From Acidobacteriota bacterium (GTDB taxonomy: Bacteria; Acidobacteriota; Thermoanaerobaculia; Gp7-AA8; JAHWKK01), in the NCBI GenBank assembly GCA_019347945.1, contig JAHWKK010000025.1, forward strand, positions 1 to 58,509: DNA of 58,509 nt, in the 5' to 3' direction. Position 1 is the stretch's first letter. Each line of letters opens with the position of its first letter. Below are positions 10,601 to 18,468 of this stretch, piece by piece. A model generated the notes under the pieces. The model ran no database searches. It saw only the letters and a program-made list of their open reading frames with translations, and was not told the DNA's origin. The position numbers were made by a program, and so were the translations under genes.

Positions 10601-11884
10601 CCCGAAAGCGCGTGCCCCGGCGGCGAGCGTCGCCGATCCGGATCCCTCACCACCGAGGAAATCGGTGCCATTCCAGGCATGCGCGAACGTGCCCGTGGCC
10701 CGTCCGCGAAGTCCTGTGTTCTCGACGTTCCAGTCCGCGAAAAGCTTTTCGATCGAGACATCGCGGAATCGAAGATCGATGTTCATCGGGAGCGGATCCG
10801 ACAGTTGTGTCAGCTCGTATTGCCCTTCGACGGTTCCTCCGCCGTAGCCGGCCTGTTCGATATCGAATCGAGCTCCTTCCGGTGTCACCGAGAGTGTGCC
10901 TTCGAGAGATGCAAGATCGTAGGTATCGGCGACCAGCCCGGCGGAGCTGACGCGCGTGACCAGCTCGAAATCGCCCGACCTCCCTTCGAGGGTTCCCTCG
11001 AAATCGACCCCTCCATGAAGCTCCTTCTCGATCGCCACGATCTCGCGGACGCGATCGAGCTCGAGCTGTCCGGCCAGGTCGAATGAATACACTACCTCCC
11101 TGATCGGATCGAACGCGCCATCGAACCCGACCGAAAGGCCGCGGCCGCGCGCACTTCCGTCACGGATCTCGAGTCGCTGATCTGCATACGAGAACCCGGA
11201 GACGAGTGCGAGGTGAAAAGGCTCGAGATTCGGGAATTCGAAGGTCGAGGGGCCGGAGGTGACCGTTCCCTCGTAAAGTCCTTCGTCAACGTCGGCCGTC
11301 ACGGTCGATGCGACGCCGCGAACATCGAAATGCATGTCCCGGCGCCGATCGAGAAAGTCGAGGCGTCCCCCCTCCAGCAGAATCTGATCGAGCTCTACGC
11401 GGGATATCTGGAAGCCTCTCGGCTCGGCCCGTTTCCACGACGGGATGTTGTGCGTCAGTTCGAACTCTTCGGGAAAGATCTCGATCCAGACCGTGGGTCG
11501 TTCGACTGTGACGGTACCGACTCGAATCGTCCGCGTCCGGAACGATTCGATGCCTCCTTCGATGACGACTCTGGGAATGATGGCGAAGTACGGCTCGAGC
11601 GTCCCTTCGACGTTCGAGATCCGGACATCTTCGAGGACGATCGAGTTGCGGCCACGGGAAATCGTGACGACGCCGATCGAAACATCGCGATCGAGCTTCG
11701 CCTCGAGGGTCAGCTCGATTTTCCGGCGAACGTAATCGGCGAATCCTTCCGACCCGGTATACCGATAGCCGACGATTCCAGCGATGATCAGGATGAGCGT
11801 GACGATGCCGAGAAAGATGAAGAGGCGCCTGCAGCCTTTTCGTTTCCTCGATTCCCTCAGCTCTCTGGTTTCCTCGTCCACCAT
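7640..11884 (-). CDS. tamB: TamB-like translocation and assembly module protein (DUF490)
   Basis: A very long protein (1414 residues) with one N-terminal membrane anchor (IFLGIVTLILIIAGIVGY, near residues 23-40) followed by an AsmA/TamB-type beta-rich body and a C-terminal DUF490 region (from about residue 1100). Known TamB-family proteins span the periplasm and form a hydrophobic groove implicated in lipid transport or outer-membrane assembly. The body shows repeated short motifs such as LxLRGxxD and GxxxVxNGxL typical of the family. It starts 18 bases after the glycerate kinase gene and its stop overlaps the Omp85 start as GTGA, so the pair is translationally coupled. An ATG at 11884 is preferred to the GTG immediately before it. 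Confidence 0.9.
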   Translation of the reverse strand: MVDEETRELRESRKRKGCRRLFIFLGIVTLILIIAGIVGYRYTGSEGFADYVRRKIELTLEAKLDRDVSIGVVTISRGRNSIVLEDVRISNVEGTLEPYFAIIPRVVIEGGIESFRTRTIRVGTVTVERPTVWIEIFPEEFELTHNIPSWKRAEPRGFQISRVELDQILLEGGRLDFLDRRRDMHFDVRGVASTVTADVDEGLYEGTVTSGPSTFEFPNLEPFHLALVSGFSYADQRLEIRDGSARGRGLSVGFDGAFDPIREVVYSFDLAGQLELDRVREIVAIEKELHGGVDFEGTLEGRSGDFELVTRVSSAGLVADTYDLASLEGTLSVTPEGARFDIEQAGYGGGTVEGQYELTQLSDPLPMNIDLRFRDVSIEKLFADWNVENTGLRGRATGTFAHAWNGTDFLGGEGSGSATLAAGARAFGNAPYPIAVSGGTEFTIRQGVLGLRNARFQTPESVIRTTGTIGLDGLVADLDYTIESDDFAELDRLAVNFSRSLGTGEAELLGLGGTGSIRGTVDGAIAEALVTARIEASGARYNDAPLGRASIDLVWNGARDLLRFERSRFVRNDGTLAMSGTIGFPEGGAPRFDLAIDAAGWDVAEALDLVDLDLDVAGIGTGRLLVVGTPESGTVTMDELTIREDSSRLVLGGTVQWLPGEGNLAFDLDIAAETFPVSRLVAFLDLGDIPVDGLLTGTLHIEGPKEELEGAGSVTIRQALIAGEPVEQVTADLVFDSGTLNVEHLELRSAAGTIIGQASYSFDGDRISWTIQPTVIDLSEIEALADFRDVISGKLRIQSTGAGTAEQPEIVVDAVLEEGSIGGVPIPAGVEPPSLYLAIRGGELVVRGTAFDAVAIEGSGFVGTGGELSGDVTLAVTDLQQVLRILAPASEVPVSGAFTADLALGGSLGDGLDSVVIDGAFTTFAVNISGEDVVTTRPLTFQIAGGDLLLNEVELRTAETNFYVDGRIPLSTNEPMNLTLRGSIDAALAQLFVPDSRISGNLVVRADIGGAILSPRISGTVEVQNGSLRLETFPQTISDIFGTILFRGNRIELDAMRATLGGGQIIAGGFVTHENFRPGRIRLTAQGDAVTIRYYEGLTVEGDFDLVLSGDDERMVLQGSLDVTEGQYYKDVELATTIVEKLLSRQAVVPRVSASWQDNIALEVDVNAPGTLSVANNIANVTASADLTLTGTLGNPVLLGRVVLDEGGEITFRDIDYTVVQGTITFQNPFRNDPYFDISAEGLMRARGQALGDVEEYELTINLTGTLDQITPSISSEPPLGDLTLLTLLAGDVGSGSAGGFGSQTFTAAGTSLLLSTVGEAIGSRILPFADALRVESVGENGSFAPTVTFEKQIADDLYAIIIYDTSSAENIQIIQWEASRNWVIQFTRDSEDDNRYVITAVDGRFRRRYPGHW

Positions 11885-11902
11885 CACCCGTTCCGATCTC
11901 GA

Positions 11903-13150
11903 TCAACCGCGCGCGACAAAAAAGATGTCGCGGAGATTGTTCCCCGTCGGTCTCGCCTCCATCGGAATCGCGAAGCTGTCGACGATACTCCAGCTGTTCG
12001 AATTTTCGAGCGCGCGGTCATAGATCCGGTCGTCGATCGCTCTGTCGAAGTATCGCGACGGCTCAAGGAGGTAACCGGAAGCGTCGGTGTCGCCATCCAC
12101 TCCGTCCGAGCTGGCAACGAGTGCGAGAAGGTCCCTCCGGCCCTCGTCCCTCGCGCGCTTTCCCAGCCGGACTGCGATCTCGCTGCATCGCCCGCCTCTT
12201 CCTTGGCCGGTGACTTCGACCGTCGGCTCCCCCCCGCCGGCCAGAATCTGCCCCTTTTCGAGATTCTGGAATTCGCTCCAGAGTCTCTCGGTGATCTCCC
12301 CGACGTCCGCATCGAGCTCCTGAGGAATCGCCACAGGCTCATAACCCATCATTTCGATCTGTACCGTCGCGTTCTCGACCAGCGTTCCGTTGTCGCCCAG
12401 AAGAAAGTGGTGCCGGTCCCGGAGAGTGCCGGGCGTATCCGGGACGTCACGATCCTTCAGTCTCATTGCGAGCTCCATCGCCCAGGCGTCGCCGAGATCG
12501 GCCAGAATCTCCGCGGCCTCGTGATTCGTCGACTCGTCGGGGAAGGTCGGACCGGAACCTACGACCGGCCAGCAGCCCCTCGAAACGTCGGAAAGAACCA
12601 GCGTCACCGTTCCGCTGGGCAACATCTCCCCGAGCCTCCCTCCTTTGATCGCCGAAAGGTGTTTCCGAACTATATTCATCCGTTCGATCGGAAGGCCGGA
12701 TCGAATCAGAAGGCGGTTCGCCTTTACCAGATCCTCACGCGTAAACCACGGTTCGAGCGGCTTGGCCAGACATGCGGACGATCCCCCGGAGACCAGAACG
12801 AGGGCAGAATACTTCAGTTTTTCGACGAAAGAGATCAGCTTCTCTCCCGCCTCGAAGCTCGCGTCCGAGATCTCGGGGTGTGTCCCGTAAACGACCTCGG
12901 TGAACGGCGGAAACGCATCCTGGCGATAGCGTTCCGGCAACACCGCGAACGCCTCGGCGATCTGGATCGACGCGGCAGCCCCCTTCATCAGCCCCGACGC
13001 GCTCTTGCCGAGCGCGACCAGCGATACCGGCTCTTCGAGCGACCTCTTGACTTCCTCCCGTGCCAGACACTCCTGGATCAGGAGGGCCGGCGTCGACCTG
13101 TAGAGGGTCTTCAGATATATCTGTCGAAGATCTTCGCTGAGGTCACTCAT
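11903..13150 (-). CDS. Glycerate 2-kinase (MOFRL/DUF4147 family)
   Basis: A 415-residue kinase of the GckA/TtuD type, which phosphorylates D-glycerate to 2-phosphoglycerate and feeds lower glycolysis. Motifs visible in order are LVALGKSAS, LVLVSGGSSACL, NIVRKHLSAIKGGRL, GGGEPTVEV, GRGGRCSE, SSDGVDGDTDASG and a final TGNNLRDIF, all characteristic of the family's two domains (DUF4147 and C-terminal MOFRL). I chose the ATG at 13150 because the family begins near LSEDLRQIYLKTL; an upstream in-frame extension to 13201 has no family resemblance. It is first gene of the operon leading into tamB and the Omp85 gene; the metabolic link between them is not obvious. Confidence 0.88.
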   Translation of the reverse strand: MSDLSEDLRQIYLKTLYRSTPALLIQECLAREEVKRSLEEPVSLVALGKSASGLMKGAAASIQIAEAFAVLPERYRQDAFPPFTEVVYGTHPEISDASFEAGEKLISFVEKLKYSALVLVSGGSSACLAKPLEPWFTREDLVKANRLLIRSGLPIERMNIVRKHLSAIKGGRLGEMLPSGTVTLVLSDVSRGCWPVVGSGPTFPDESTNHEAAEILADLGDAWAMELAMRLKDRDVPDTPGTLRDRHHFLLGDNGTLVENATVQIEMMGYEPVAIPQELDADVGEITERLWSEFQNLEKGQILAGGGEPTVEVTGQGRGGRCSEIAVRLGKRARDEGRRDLLALVASSDGVDGDTDASGYLLEPSRYFDRAIDDRIYDRALENSNSWSIVDSFAIPMEARPTGNNLRDIFFVARG

Positions 13151-13230
13151 CATTATTGTTGTCCGCACGGTCGCCCGGTACCGCGCATCGGATGCAGACA
13201 CGCTGCCCGCAATTCTCGCATGTGCGTTTC

Positions 13231-13259
13231 TGGACTGCCTCCGAAGTTTCCACTACAAT
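13231..13259 (+). promoter_or_regulatory. Sigma-70-like promoter for the 13309 gene
   Basis: TGGACT at 13231-13236 and TACAAT at 13254-13259 are separated by exactly 17 bases, close to the TTGACA-N17-TATAAT consensus. Transcription would start near 13266, just ahead of the AGGAGGG ribosome site at 13298-13304. This supports the ATG at 13309 rather than earlier in-frame starts. Confidence 0.6.
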
Positions 13260-13308
13260 GACGATGGCTGTGAAGGAGTCGTTCCGGCCTGGAATCCAGG
13301 AGGGTGTG

Positions 13309-13833
13309 ATGGGTGGTGAGAACCTGTTCCAGATCTGCTACGAGGGTGATCTCACAATCGAAGTCTGTGAGGCGCTCCGCTATCTGAGCGCCGAGCCCAA
13401 CTTCGATCGGAGTTGGCAGGTCCTTCTTCCCGACGACGGCAATTCCGAATTGCTCGTCCGGGAGCTCGAGCGGATGATCGGCGGCGACGCCCGTCTGCTC
13501 GTCGCCCGAACCTACTTCAGCACCAATCGCGATCATCTCCTGATCCGGCACAGCACCACCCCAGGAGCCGACTATCGCGAGCTCCACGGAGGGCTCTCCC
13601 GGCTCGGAACCGTGCTCGAGCTCCCCTTCGAGTCGACGTTCATCGTCGACACCACCAACCGCGCCGACGTCCGGATGATCGGGGAAGTGCTCGCCGAGCT
13701 CTGCCCGGACGAATCCGTCATGGTGATCGGAATCGCGAAGGACTTCGCCTGGACCACGGGGATATCGGCTGGTCTCGTCTCGGGGCCGGAAGCGGAATCG
13801 GAAATCGACTTCCGACTCATCCGCGAGCCATAG
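13309..13833 (+). CDS. Conserved-looking hypothetical cytoplasmic protein
   Basis: I do not recognise this 174-residue protein. It has no signal peptide or membrane segment and alternates hydrophobic strands and charged helices (LFQICYEGDLTIEVCEALRYL; WQVLLPDDGNSELLVRELERM; STFIVDTTNRADVRMIGEVL), suggesting a soluble alpha/beta fold. The start is well defined: AGGAGGG four bases ahead of ATG, preceded by a promoter-like pair. An ATG at 13258 or further upstream is possible but would overlap the promoter. It is monocistronic, divergent from the glycerate kinase operon and followed by a repeat-rich spacer. No function can be assigned. Confidence 0.75.
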   Translation: MGGENLFQICYEGDLTIEVCEALRYLSAEPNFDRSWQVLLPDDGNSELLVRELERMIGGDARLLVARTYFSTNRDHLLIRHSTTPGADYRELHGGLSRLGTVLELPFESTFIVDTTNRADVRMIGEVLAELCPDESVMVIGIAKDFAWTTGISAGLVSGPEAESEIDFRLIREP

Positions 13834-14358
13834 GTCGCACGGGGTCGTGTTCTTCGTGGCCCGGAAGTGGGGACCGGCTCGCGCGGTGGCCTACAGCGGG
13901 GGTCGGCTCTCCACGAGCTATTGCCCAAATCGAAAACCCGAGAGAACCGGTCAAGGTCACGCGAGCCTCTTCAACCGCGACTCACGAGCTTCCCCGGACA
14001 AGGTCGACGCCTTCACAACTCGTCATCCTGAGCCGCCGAAGGACGGCGAAGGATCTGGGGGTGGCTCGCGAATCATCGTCATGGCGGGCCGGAGGAATCA
14101 TTCATGAGCCCCCGCCCAGATCCTTCGCCGTCCTTCGGCGGCTCAGGATGACAAGGGCCGGACTTTTGTTCCCACGATCGTCTCTACCCCCGGGTTTGGG
14201 CAACAGTCCGTCCAGGGCCGACTCGCGTGGGGCTCCAGCCCCACAGCAAGCCGGGAAAGCCAGCAAATCATGTCGTGAATTCTCAACGCCTCGCGGGCGT
14301 ACTTGCGGGGGGCTGGAGCCCCACGCGAGTCGGCTCTGGAGAGCCGACCCCCGAAAAA
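13834..14358. repeat. Repeat-rich intergenic spacer with nested inverted repeats
   Basis: This 525-base gap has no convincing gene. It holds at least three inverted pairs: a 17-base element at 13897-13913 (cgggggtcggctctcca) matched in reverse at 14337-14353; a 26-base element at 14217-14242 (around ggggctccagcccc) matched in reverse at 14309-14334; and the 38-base REP-like pair at 14022-14152. The outer pair encloses the others. It looks like an accretion point for small palindromic elements between two convergent genes. Confidence 0.75.
14022..14152. repeat. REP-like 38-bp perfect inverted repeat
   Basis: Bases 14022-14059 (beginning gtcatcctgagccgcc and ending ggatctggg) are the exact reverse complement of 14115-14152, with a 55-base centre. 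The same element recurs at 18621-18658 and about 35175-35210. Each arm is itself partly palindromic (cgccgaaggacggcg). Related gtcattctgag...gaagaatctgg versions occur nearby. No transposase lies in the window. Confidence 0.85.
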
Positions 14359-15789
14359 CTACTCTCCCTCGCCTTCAACGACAAAGGCCATCGCATCCGC
14401 CGAGCTCGCCGCCCGCTGCGCGGGCTTCTTCCGCGTCGCCGTCGGAACATAGCGATCGACGAGCTTCCTGGTGTCATCCACACCCAGCCGGGTCATGAGA
14501 AGTTCGAACTTCTCCTCCAGGTCCGCCATGATCGCTTCGCGCACCGCGGACGGCATGCTCCAGATTTTCTTCTTGAAGGGACCCAGCGCACGCTTGCGAG
14601 CCTTGTAGATGAATTGCTCTTCGGTCTGGCCGTCCTTCCGGTCGCCTTTCGCATTCTCCCCGAGCCACTCGACGATCTCGGCCGTCAGAGTCTCGGGAAA
14701 GCGCTCGTGATCGTAAACGACGTTCTGAAAGCCGGTCGCGAGATGGATCTCGACCGTATCGGCCTTCGGGAACTGGTCGAAGACGTCCTCGGGGAGGGTC
14801 GAGGCACCATGCTGCACCGCGCCCGAGATCTGATACTCCTCGCGGGCGATTCGGGAAATCTCGGTAATCCGGTCGAAATCAATGCTCACTTCGGCGACCG
14901 ATCCGTCCGGCAGAGGAACCCCTCCATGAGACGTCCCGGTCTGGATGGAGACCTTGCTGATTCCGGTGCCCTCGCCGAAGGTCCGCCGGAATCCATCGAT
15001 GTAGGCGCGAAACTCTTCCGGCTTGGTGTTGTGCGCGCCGACCTCGCCGATCTCGCCGCCGATGGAAATGACGACGTCCTCCGGTTCGGTCTCCCGGATC
15101 AGGCGCGCGAACCGGGCGGTTCCCTCGTAATTTTCCTTCTGCTGCCGGTCGACCGATTCATGCTCGAGCTGAACGAGAGTGGAAGTGTCGATGTCGATGT
15201 TGTAGAACTCGGCGTTGATCGCTTCCCGGATCAGTCCGCTGATCGCTTCGATCTCGGATTCCCTCGCATCGCTGAACCATTTCTTCGCGCTGGCCTGGAA
15301 ATGATCTCCCTGAATGAAGACCGGGCCCTTCCACCCCTCCCGGACCGCTGCACCGAGAATGCAGGCGGCATACTCGGCCGGTCGTTGCTCGGTATAGCCG
15401 ATCTCGGACCGGGCGATCTCGAAGATGAAGGCGCCAGCCTCGAGCTCCAACGCCGTTCTGAAGACCGCTCGAGCAGTCTCGTAAGTCAGAATTCTCAGAT
15501 TGAATGCGGGAACCGTGAACCTCTCCTCGATCTCGCCTCGACCTCTGGCTGCATACAGAGCCTGGATCGACGACGGAATCGCACCGGTGGCCCAGGCGAT
15601 GTCGTGGATCCGCTCCCGGGCAGCCTGTCGAACCTCGTCGACGTCTCCGAATACGGCCGTCCAGACGAGATTGTCGATCAACTCCTCCCGGACGACTCTG
15701 GCATCCCCGACCTCGACATTTCCGTCAGTCGCTCTCACGGTGGCGGTTTCGAGCGCCACCTCCAGCTCACTCATCTCTCGAAAAATCAT
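14359..15789 (-). CDS. Class II fructose-bisphosphate aldolase family protein
   Basis: A 476-residue class II aldolase-like enzyme, predicted to cleave fructose-1,6-bisphosphate (or a related ketose bisphosphate) with a divalent metal. Recognisable blocks are FTVPAFN, QGDHFQ with the catalytic/metal region, SIGGEIGEVGAHNT, IQTGTSHGG and GAVQHGAST. The protein is longer than the usual 300-360 residues, with an N-terminal extension of about 90 residues and an extended C-terminus ending in an acidic tail, matching a long-form subgroup. The ATG at 15789 has GGAG eight bases upstream; the second ATG five codons in is possible. Substrate is inferred from the family, not read from residues. Confidence 0.82.
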   Translation of the reverse strand: MIFREMSELEVALETATVRATDGNVEVGDARVVREELIDNLVWTAVFGDVDEVRQAARERIHDIAWATGAIPSSIQALYAARGRGEIEERFTVPAFNLRILTYETARAVFRTALELEAGAFIFEIARSEIGYTEQRPAEYAACILGAAVREGWKGPVFIQGDHFQASAKKWFSDARESEIEAISGLIREAINAEFYNIDIDTSTLVQLEHESVDRQQKENYEGTARFARLIRETEPEDVVISIGGEIGEVGAHNTKPEEFRAYIDGFRRTFGEGTGISKVSIQTGTSHGGVPLPDGSVAEVSIDFDRITEISRIAREEYQISGAVQHGASTLPEDVFDQFPKADTVEIHLATGFQNVVYDHERFPETLTAEIVEWLGENAKGDRKDGQTEEQFIYKARKRALGPFKKKIWSMPSAVREAIMADLEEKFELLMTRLGVDDTRKLVDRYVPTATRKKPAQRAASSADAMAFVVEGEGE

Positions 15790-15875
15790 TCACGGTTCTC
15801 CTTCATCGGTTCATAGGAACGCAACCCGGAGCGTGCGCATCTCGTTCCAGATCGCATGCTGCCGGTTCACGCGCT

Positions 15876-16694
15876 TCACCGCTCGAGGTTCTTCGCCTCG
15901 GTCCAGAGCGCCTCGAGCTCGTCGAGAGAATAGCTCTCCAGTGCCCGCGCAGAAGCGTCCGCCGAGCGCTCGATATGCTCGAACCGGCGCATGAACCGGC
16001 CCGTTGCATCCTGAAGGGCATTTTCGGCGTCGAAGCCGAGCCGTCGGGCGAGATTCACGACGGCGAAAAGAAGATCACCCAGCTCGTGCCGGGGATCTCC
16101 ATCGCCCGCCATCGCCGCTTCCATCTCGGAAAGCTCTTCACGAATCTTTCCGACCACCCCTTCCGAAGAGCTCCAGTCGAATCCGATGCGCGAAGCTTTC
16201 TCTCCGACTCGCTGCGCTTTCATCAGCGCCGGAAGCCCGGAGGGTATCCCCGAAAAGAAGACTTTACCGGCGTTTTTTTTCTCGTCCTTCTTCATCTGCT
16301 CCCAGTTGCGAAGGACGGCGTCGGCATCGGGAGCCTCTACATCGCCGAACACATGCGGGTGGCGGCGAACGAGCTTGTCGTGGATCGCGGCGATCGCGTC
16401 GTCGATCGTGAAGGTCCCCTCCTCGGCGCCGAGCTGCGCGAGAAACACGACCTGAAGAAGGTGATCGCCCAGCTCATCGGCGAGCTCGGCGCGTTCGCCG
16501 CCATCAATCGCGTCGACCACTTCGTAGGCTTCCTCGATGACGAATCGTCTGAGGGATTCGAACGTCTGCTCGCGATCCCACGGGCAGCCGCCCGGGCCTC
16601 GAAGCCGTTGCATCAGCGACACGAGATCCTCGAATGAAGGCCTCTTCCTGGCGGCAGCTTCCTCGGAATCCGACCCGATCTTCTCCTCTTTCAT
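15876..16694 (-). CDS. mazG: Nucleoside triphosphate pyrophosphohydrolase MazG
   Basis: A 272-residue all-alpha NTP pyrophosphohydrolase that hydrolyses (d)NTPs to monophosphates and pyrophosphate, thought to clean nucleotide pools and, in some bacteria, to affect ppGpp. The first MazG domain shows GGCPWDREQTFESL, the metal-binding IEEAYEVVDAI (E-x2-E type) and ADELGDHLLQVVF; a second, less conserved copy follows from about residue 175 (KIREELSEMEAAM, HELGDLLFAVVNLAR). Two tandem MazG domains are normal for the E. coli-type protein. It lies 41 bases downstream of the small transporter-partner gene. Confidence 0.93.
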   Translation of the reverse strand: MKEEKIGSDSEEAAARKRPSFEDLVSLMQRLRGPGGCPWDREQTFESLRRFVIEEAYEVVDAIDGGERAELADELGDHLLQVVFLAQLGAEEGTFTIDDAIAAIHDKLVRRHPHVFGDVEAPDADAVLRNWEQMKKDEKKNAGKVFFSGIPSGLPALMKAQRVGEKASRIGFDWSSSEGVVGKIREELSEMEAAMAGDGDPRHELGDLLFAVVNLARRLGFDAENALQDATGRFMRRFEHIERSADASARALESYSLDELEALWTEAKNLER

Positions 16695-16735
16695 CGCCCG
16701 ACGTTATCAGGATTCGGCGCGAAGAGCCCGGAGGA

Positions 16736-16861
16736 TCAAAGCAGATCCGGACCTTCTTCGATCGGCTTGCTGCTGGTGAGGATTCGGCGATAACACCAGA
16801 TCAGAAGACCCCAGACGAACGTCAGTGAGACGACCAGGAGCACCCATCCAGCGAGCGTCAT
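16736..16861 (-). CDS. 41-residue membrane protein, likely transporter small subunit
   Basis: A tiny one-pass membrane protein. Residues 1-23 (MTLAGWVLLVVSLTFVWGLL and on) form a single hydrophobic helix; the tail is short and polar (RRILTSSKPIEEGPDLL). Its ATG overlaps the stop of the SLC6 transporter as ATGA, so it is translated by coupling. Small hydrophobic proteins encoded directly after NSS/SLC6 genes are known, for example the MetS partner of the methionine/alanine transporter MetP in Corynebacterium. A similar role here is inference from position, size and topology. Confidence 0.8.
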   Translation of the reverse strand: MTLAGWVLLVVSLTFVWGLLIWCYRRILTSSKPIEEGPDLL

Positions 16862-18468
16862 GAGATTCCTCCTTCAATCCGGCGCTGCCTGTCATCGATG
16901 TCCAGCCCTGCTGCGTACCAGCGCTTCTCTCCGATTCGCAGGCAGATCAACAGAATGATCGTCACCCCGATGATGAGACCGAACGCCATCTGAGCAGCTG
17001 GCTGTTCGGTTACGGCTCGTATCCAACCGCCGAGACTCCCCCACGTGAAGGCGAGGAAGACGATGATCAGATAGACCGGCGTCACGTACTTCATGATGAA
17101 TGCATAAATCCTCGGTATCCGCATCTCTGCGCCTTCGTGAGCACTCCTGATCCCCTTGTCGACTCCGAAGATCCAGCTGAAGCAGATGATCTGGATCATG
17201 GCCAGAACGAAAATGAGGAAGGTCCCGACCCAGTTGTCGATCGTCGACCAGAAAACGCTTCCCTTGCTGAACCAGATCGTCATGAAGGAGCCGACCAGAC
17301 AGATGCTGACCATCAGAAGAGTCGCGCGGTTCCGTGTGATCCCCAGCGACTCCTGGAAGAACGCCACCGCCGGCTGATACATCGACAATGAGCTCGTGAT
17401 TGCCGCCAGAAACAGCATGAAGAACCAGATCGCGCCGATCAGATTACCGAACGCTCCCATGTGCGCGAAAACCACGGGAAGAGTGACGAATCCGAGTCCG
17501 AAGCTTCCCGTCGACACCGCTGCAATCGTCCCGCTGAGACCCAGGAAGATGAACGATGAAGTGAGGGTGATCAAACCGCCGAAGCTGACCTCGAATACTT
17601 CATTCGTCGCCGTGGAGCTGAGACCCGACAGAACCACGTCGTCGTTCTTCTTCAGATAGGACGCGTAGTTGAGAATGATTCCGAACCCGACTGAAATACT
17701 GAAGAAAATCTGCCCTGCCGCCGCGAGCCACGTCTGCCCGTTGAACAGAGCGCTGAAGTCGGGATTCCACATGTAGCCGAGCCCGTTGATGACGTTCTGA
17801 TCGGGCAGAGCCGGATCCGGAGTTCCGAGCGTCAGAACGCGTATCAGGACGATCGCCGCCATGATCGCCATCATCGGAAGCGCGATCCGGCAGAAGAGCT
17901 CGATTCCCTTCGAAAGCCCTCTGAAAATGAAATAGATGTTGAGGGCGAACGTGAGTCCCCAGAAGACGAAGGTCGCGTAGCTTCCTCCGAAGAGCAGCCC
18001 GTTGGCGTCGGTCCCCGTGAACGCGTTGTAGAAGTTCGATGCGACCGCGGTCTGAGTTTCGACCGGAGCCGACGGATCGATCCCCATCCCACCCGTCGCG
18101 AACTGCCAGAAGTATCCGAGACACCAGGCCTCGATGAAGGTGTAATAGAAGGAGACTGCGAGGGGAATCAGCACGCCGATGATGCCGAAATAGCGTCCGA
18201 TCCGACCTCCGAACAACCCGAGAATCGCGGGAGCCGAGTGGAGTCCCTTCTGGCCGCCGTAACGGCCCATTGTCCATTCCGCCCAGCCGATCGGAATCCC
18301 GACGAGAAGAAGCGCGCAGAAGTACGGAATCATGAACGCGCCACCGCCGTTGGCGGCCGCCTGCCCTGGAAACCTCAGAAAGTTCCCGAGACCGACCGCC
18401 GATCCCGCCACAGCGAGGATTACTCCGATTCTCGTCGTCCAGCCTTCGGTGTGCGCCGTCAGGTTCAT
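16858..18468 (-). CDS. Sodium-dependent SLC6/NSS-family transporter
   Basis: A 536-residue secondary transporter of the neurotransmitter:sodium symporter fold, predicted to import an amino acid or amine with sodium. The unwound first helix region GSAVGLGNFLRFP and the following NGGGAFMIPYF closely match LeuT. About 12 hydrophobic segments follow, for example IGIIGVLIPLAVSFYYTF-like and FLIFVLAMIQIICFSWIF. The start is the ATG at 18468, preceded by AGGGGGCGGA; an in-frame extension to 18606 reads through a ccggtgg repeat and is unlikely to be translated. It is followed by the overlapping 41-residue membrane protein. Substrate is not predictable. Confidence 0.92.
   Translation of the reverse strand: MNLTAHTEGWTTRIGVILAVAGSAVGLGNFLRFPGQAAANGGGAFMIPYFCALLLVGIPIGWAEWTMGRYGGQKGLHSAPAILGLFGGRIGRYFGIIGVLIPLAVSFYYTFIEAWCLGYFWQFATGGMGIDPSAPVETQTAVASNFYNAFTGTDANGLLFGGSYATFVFWGLTFALNIYFIFRGLSKGIELFCRIALPMMAIMAAIVLIRVLTLGTPDPALPDQNVINGLGYMWNPDFSALFNGQTWLAAAGQIFFSISVGFGIILNYASYLKKNDDVVLSGLSSTATNEVFEVSFGGLITLTSSFIFLGLSGTIAAVSTGSFGLGFVTLPVVFAHMGAFGNLIGAIWFFMLFLAAITSSLSMYQPAVAFFQESLGITRNRATLLMVSICLVGSFMTIWFSKGSVFWSTIDNWVGTFLIFVLAMIQIICFSWIFGVDKGIRSAHEGAEMRIPRIYAFIMKYVTPVYLIIVFLAFTWGSLGGWIRAVTEQPAAQMAFGLIIGVTIILLICLRIGEKRWYAAGLDIDDRQRRIEGGIS

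Noticed and set aside
5985-13261. Very long plus-strand reading frames (for example 5985-7697, 7625-9583 and 11213-13261)
   Set aside because: They are antisense shadows of the Omp85, TamB and glycerate kinase genes; translations are Arg/Asp-rich with no family features, as is common in GC-rich DNA.
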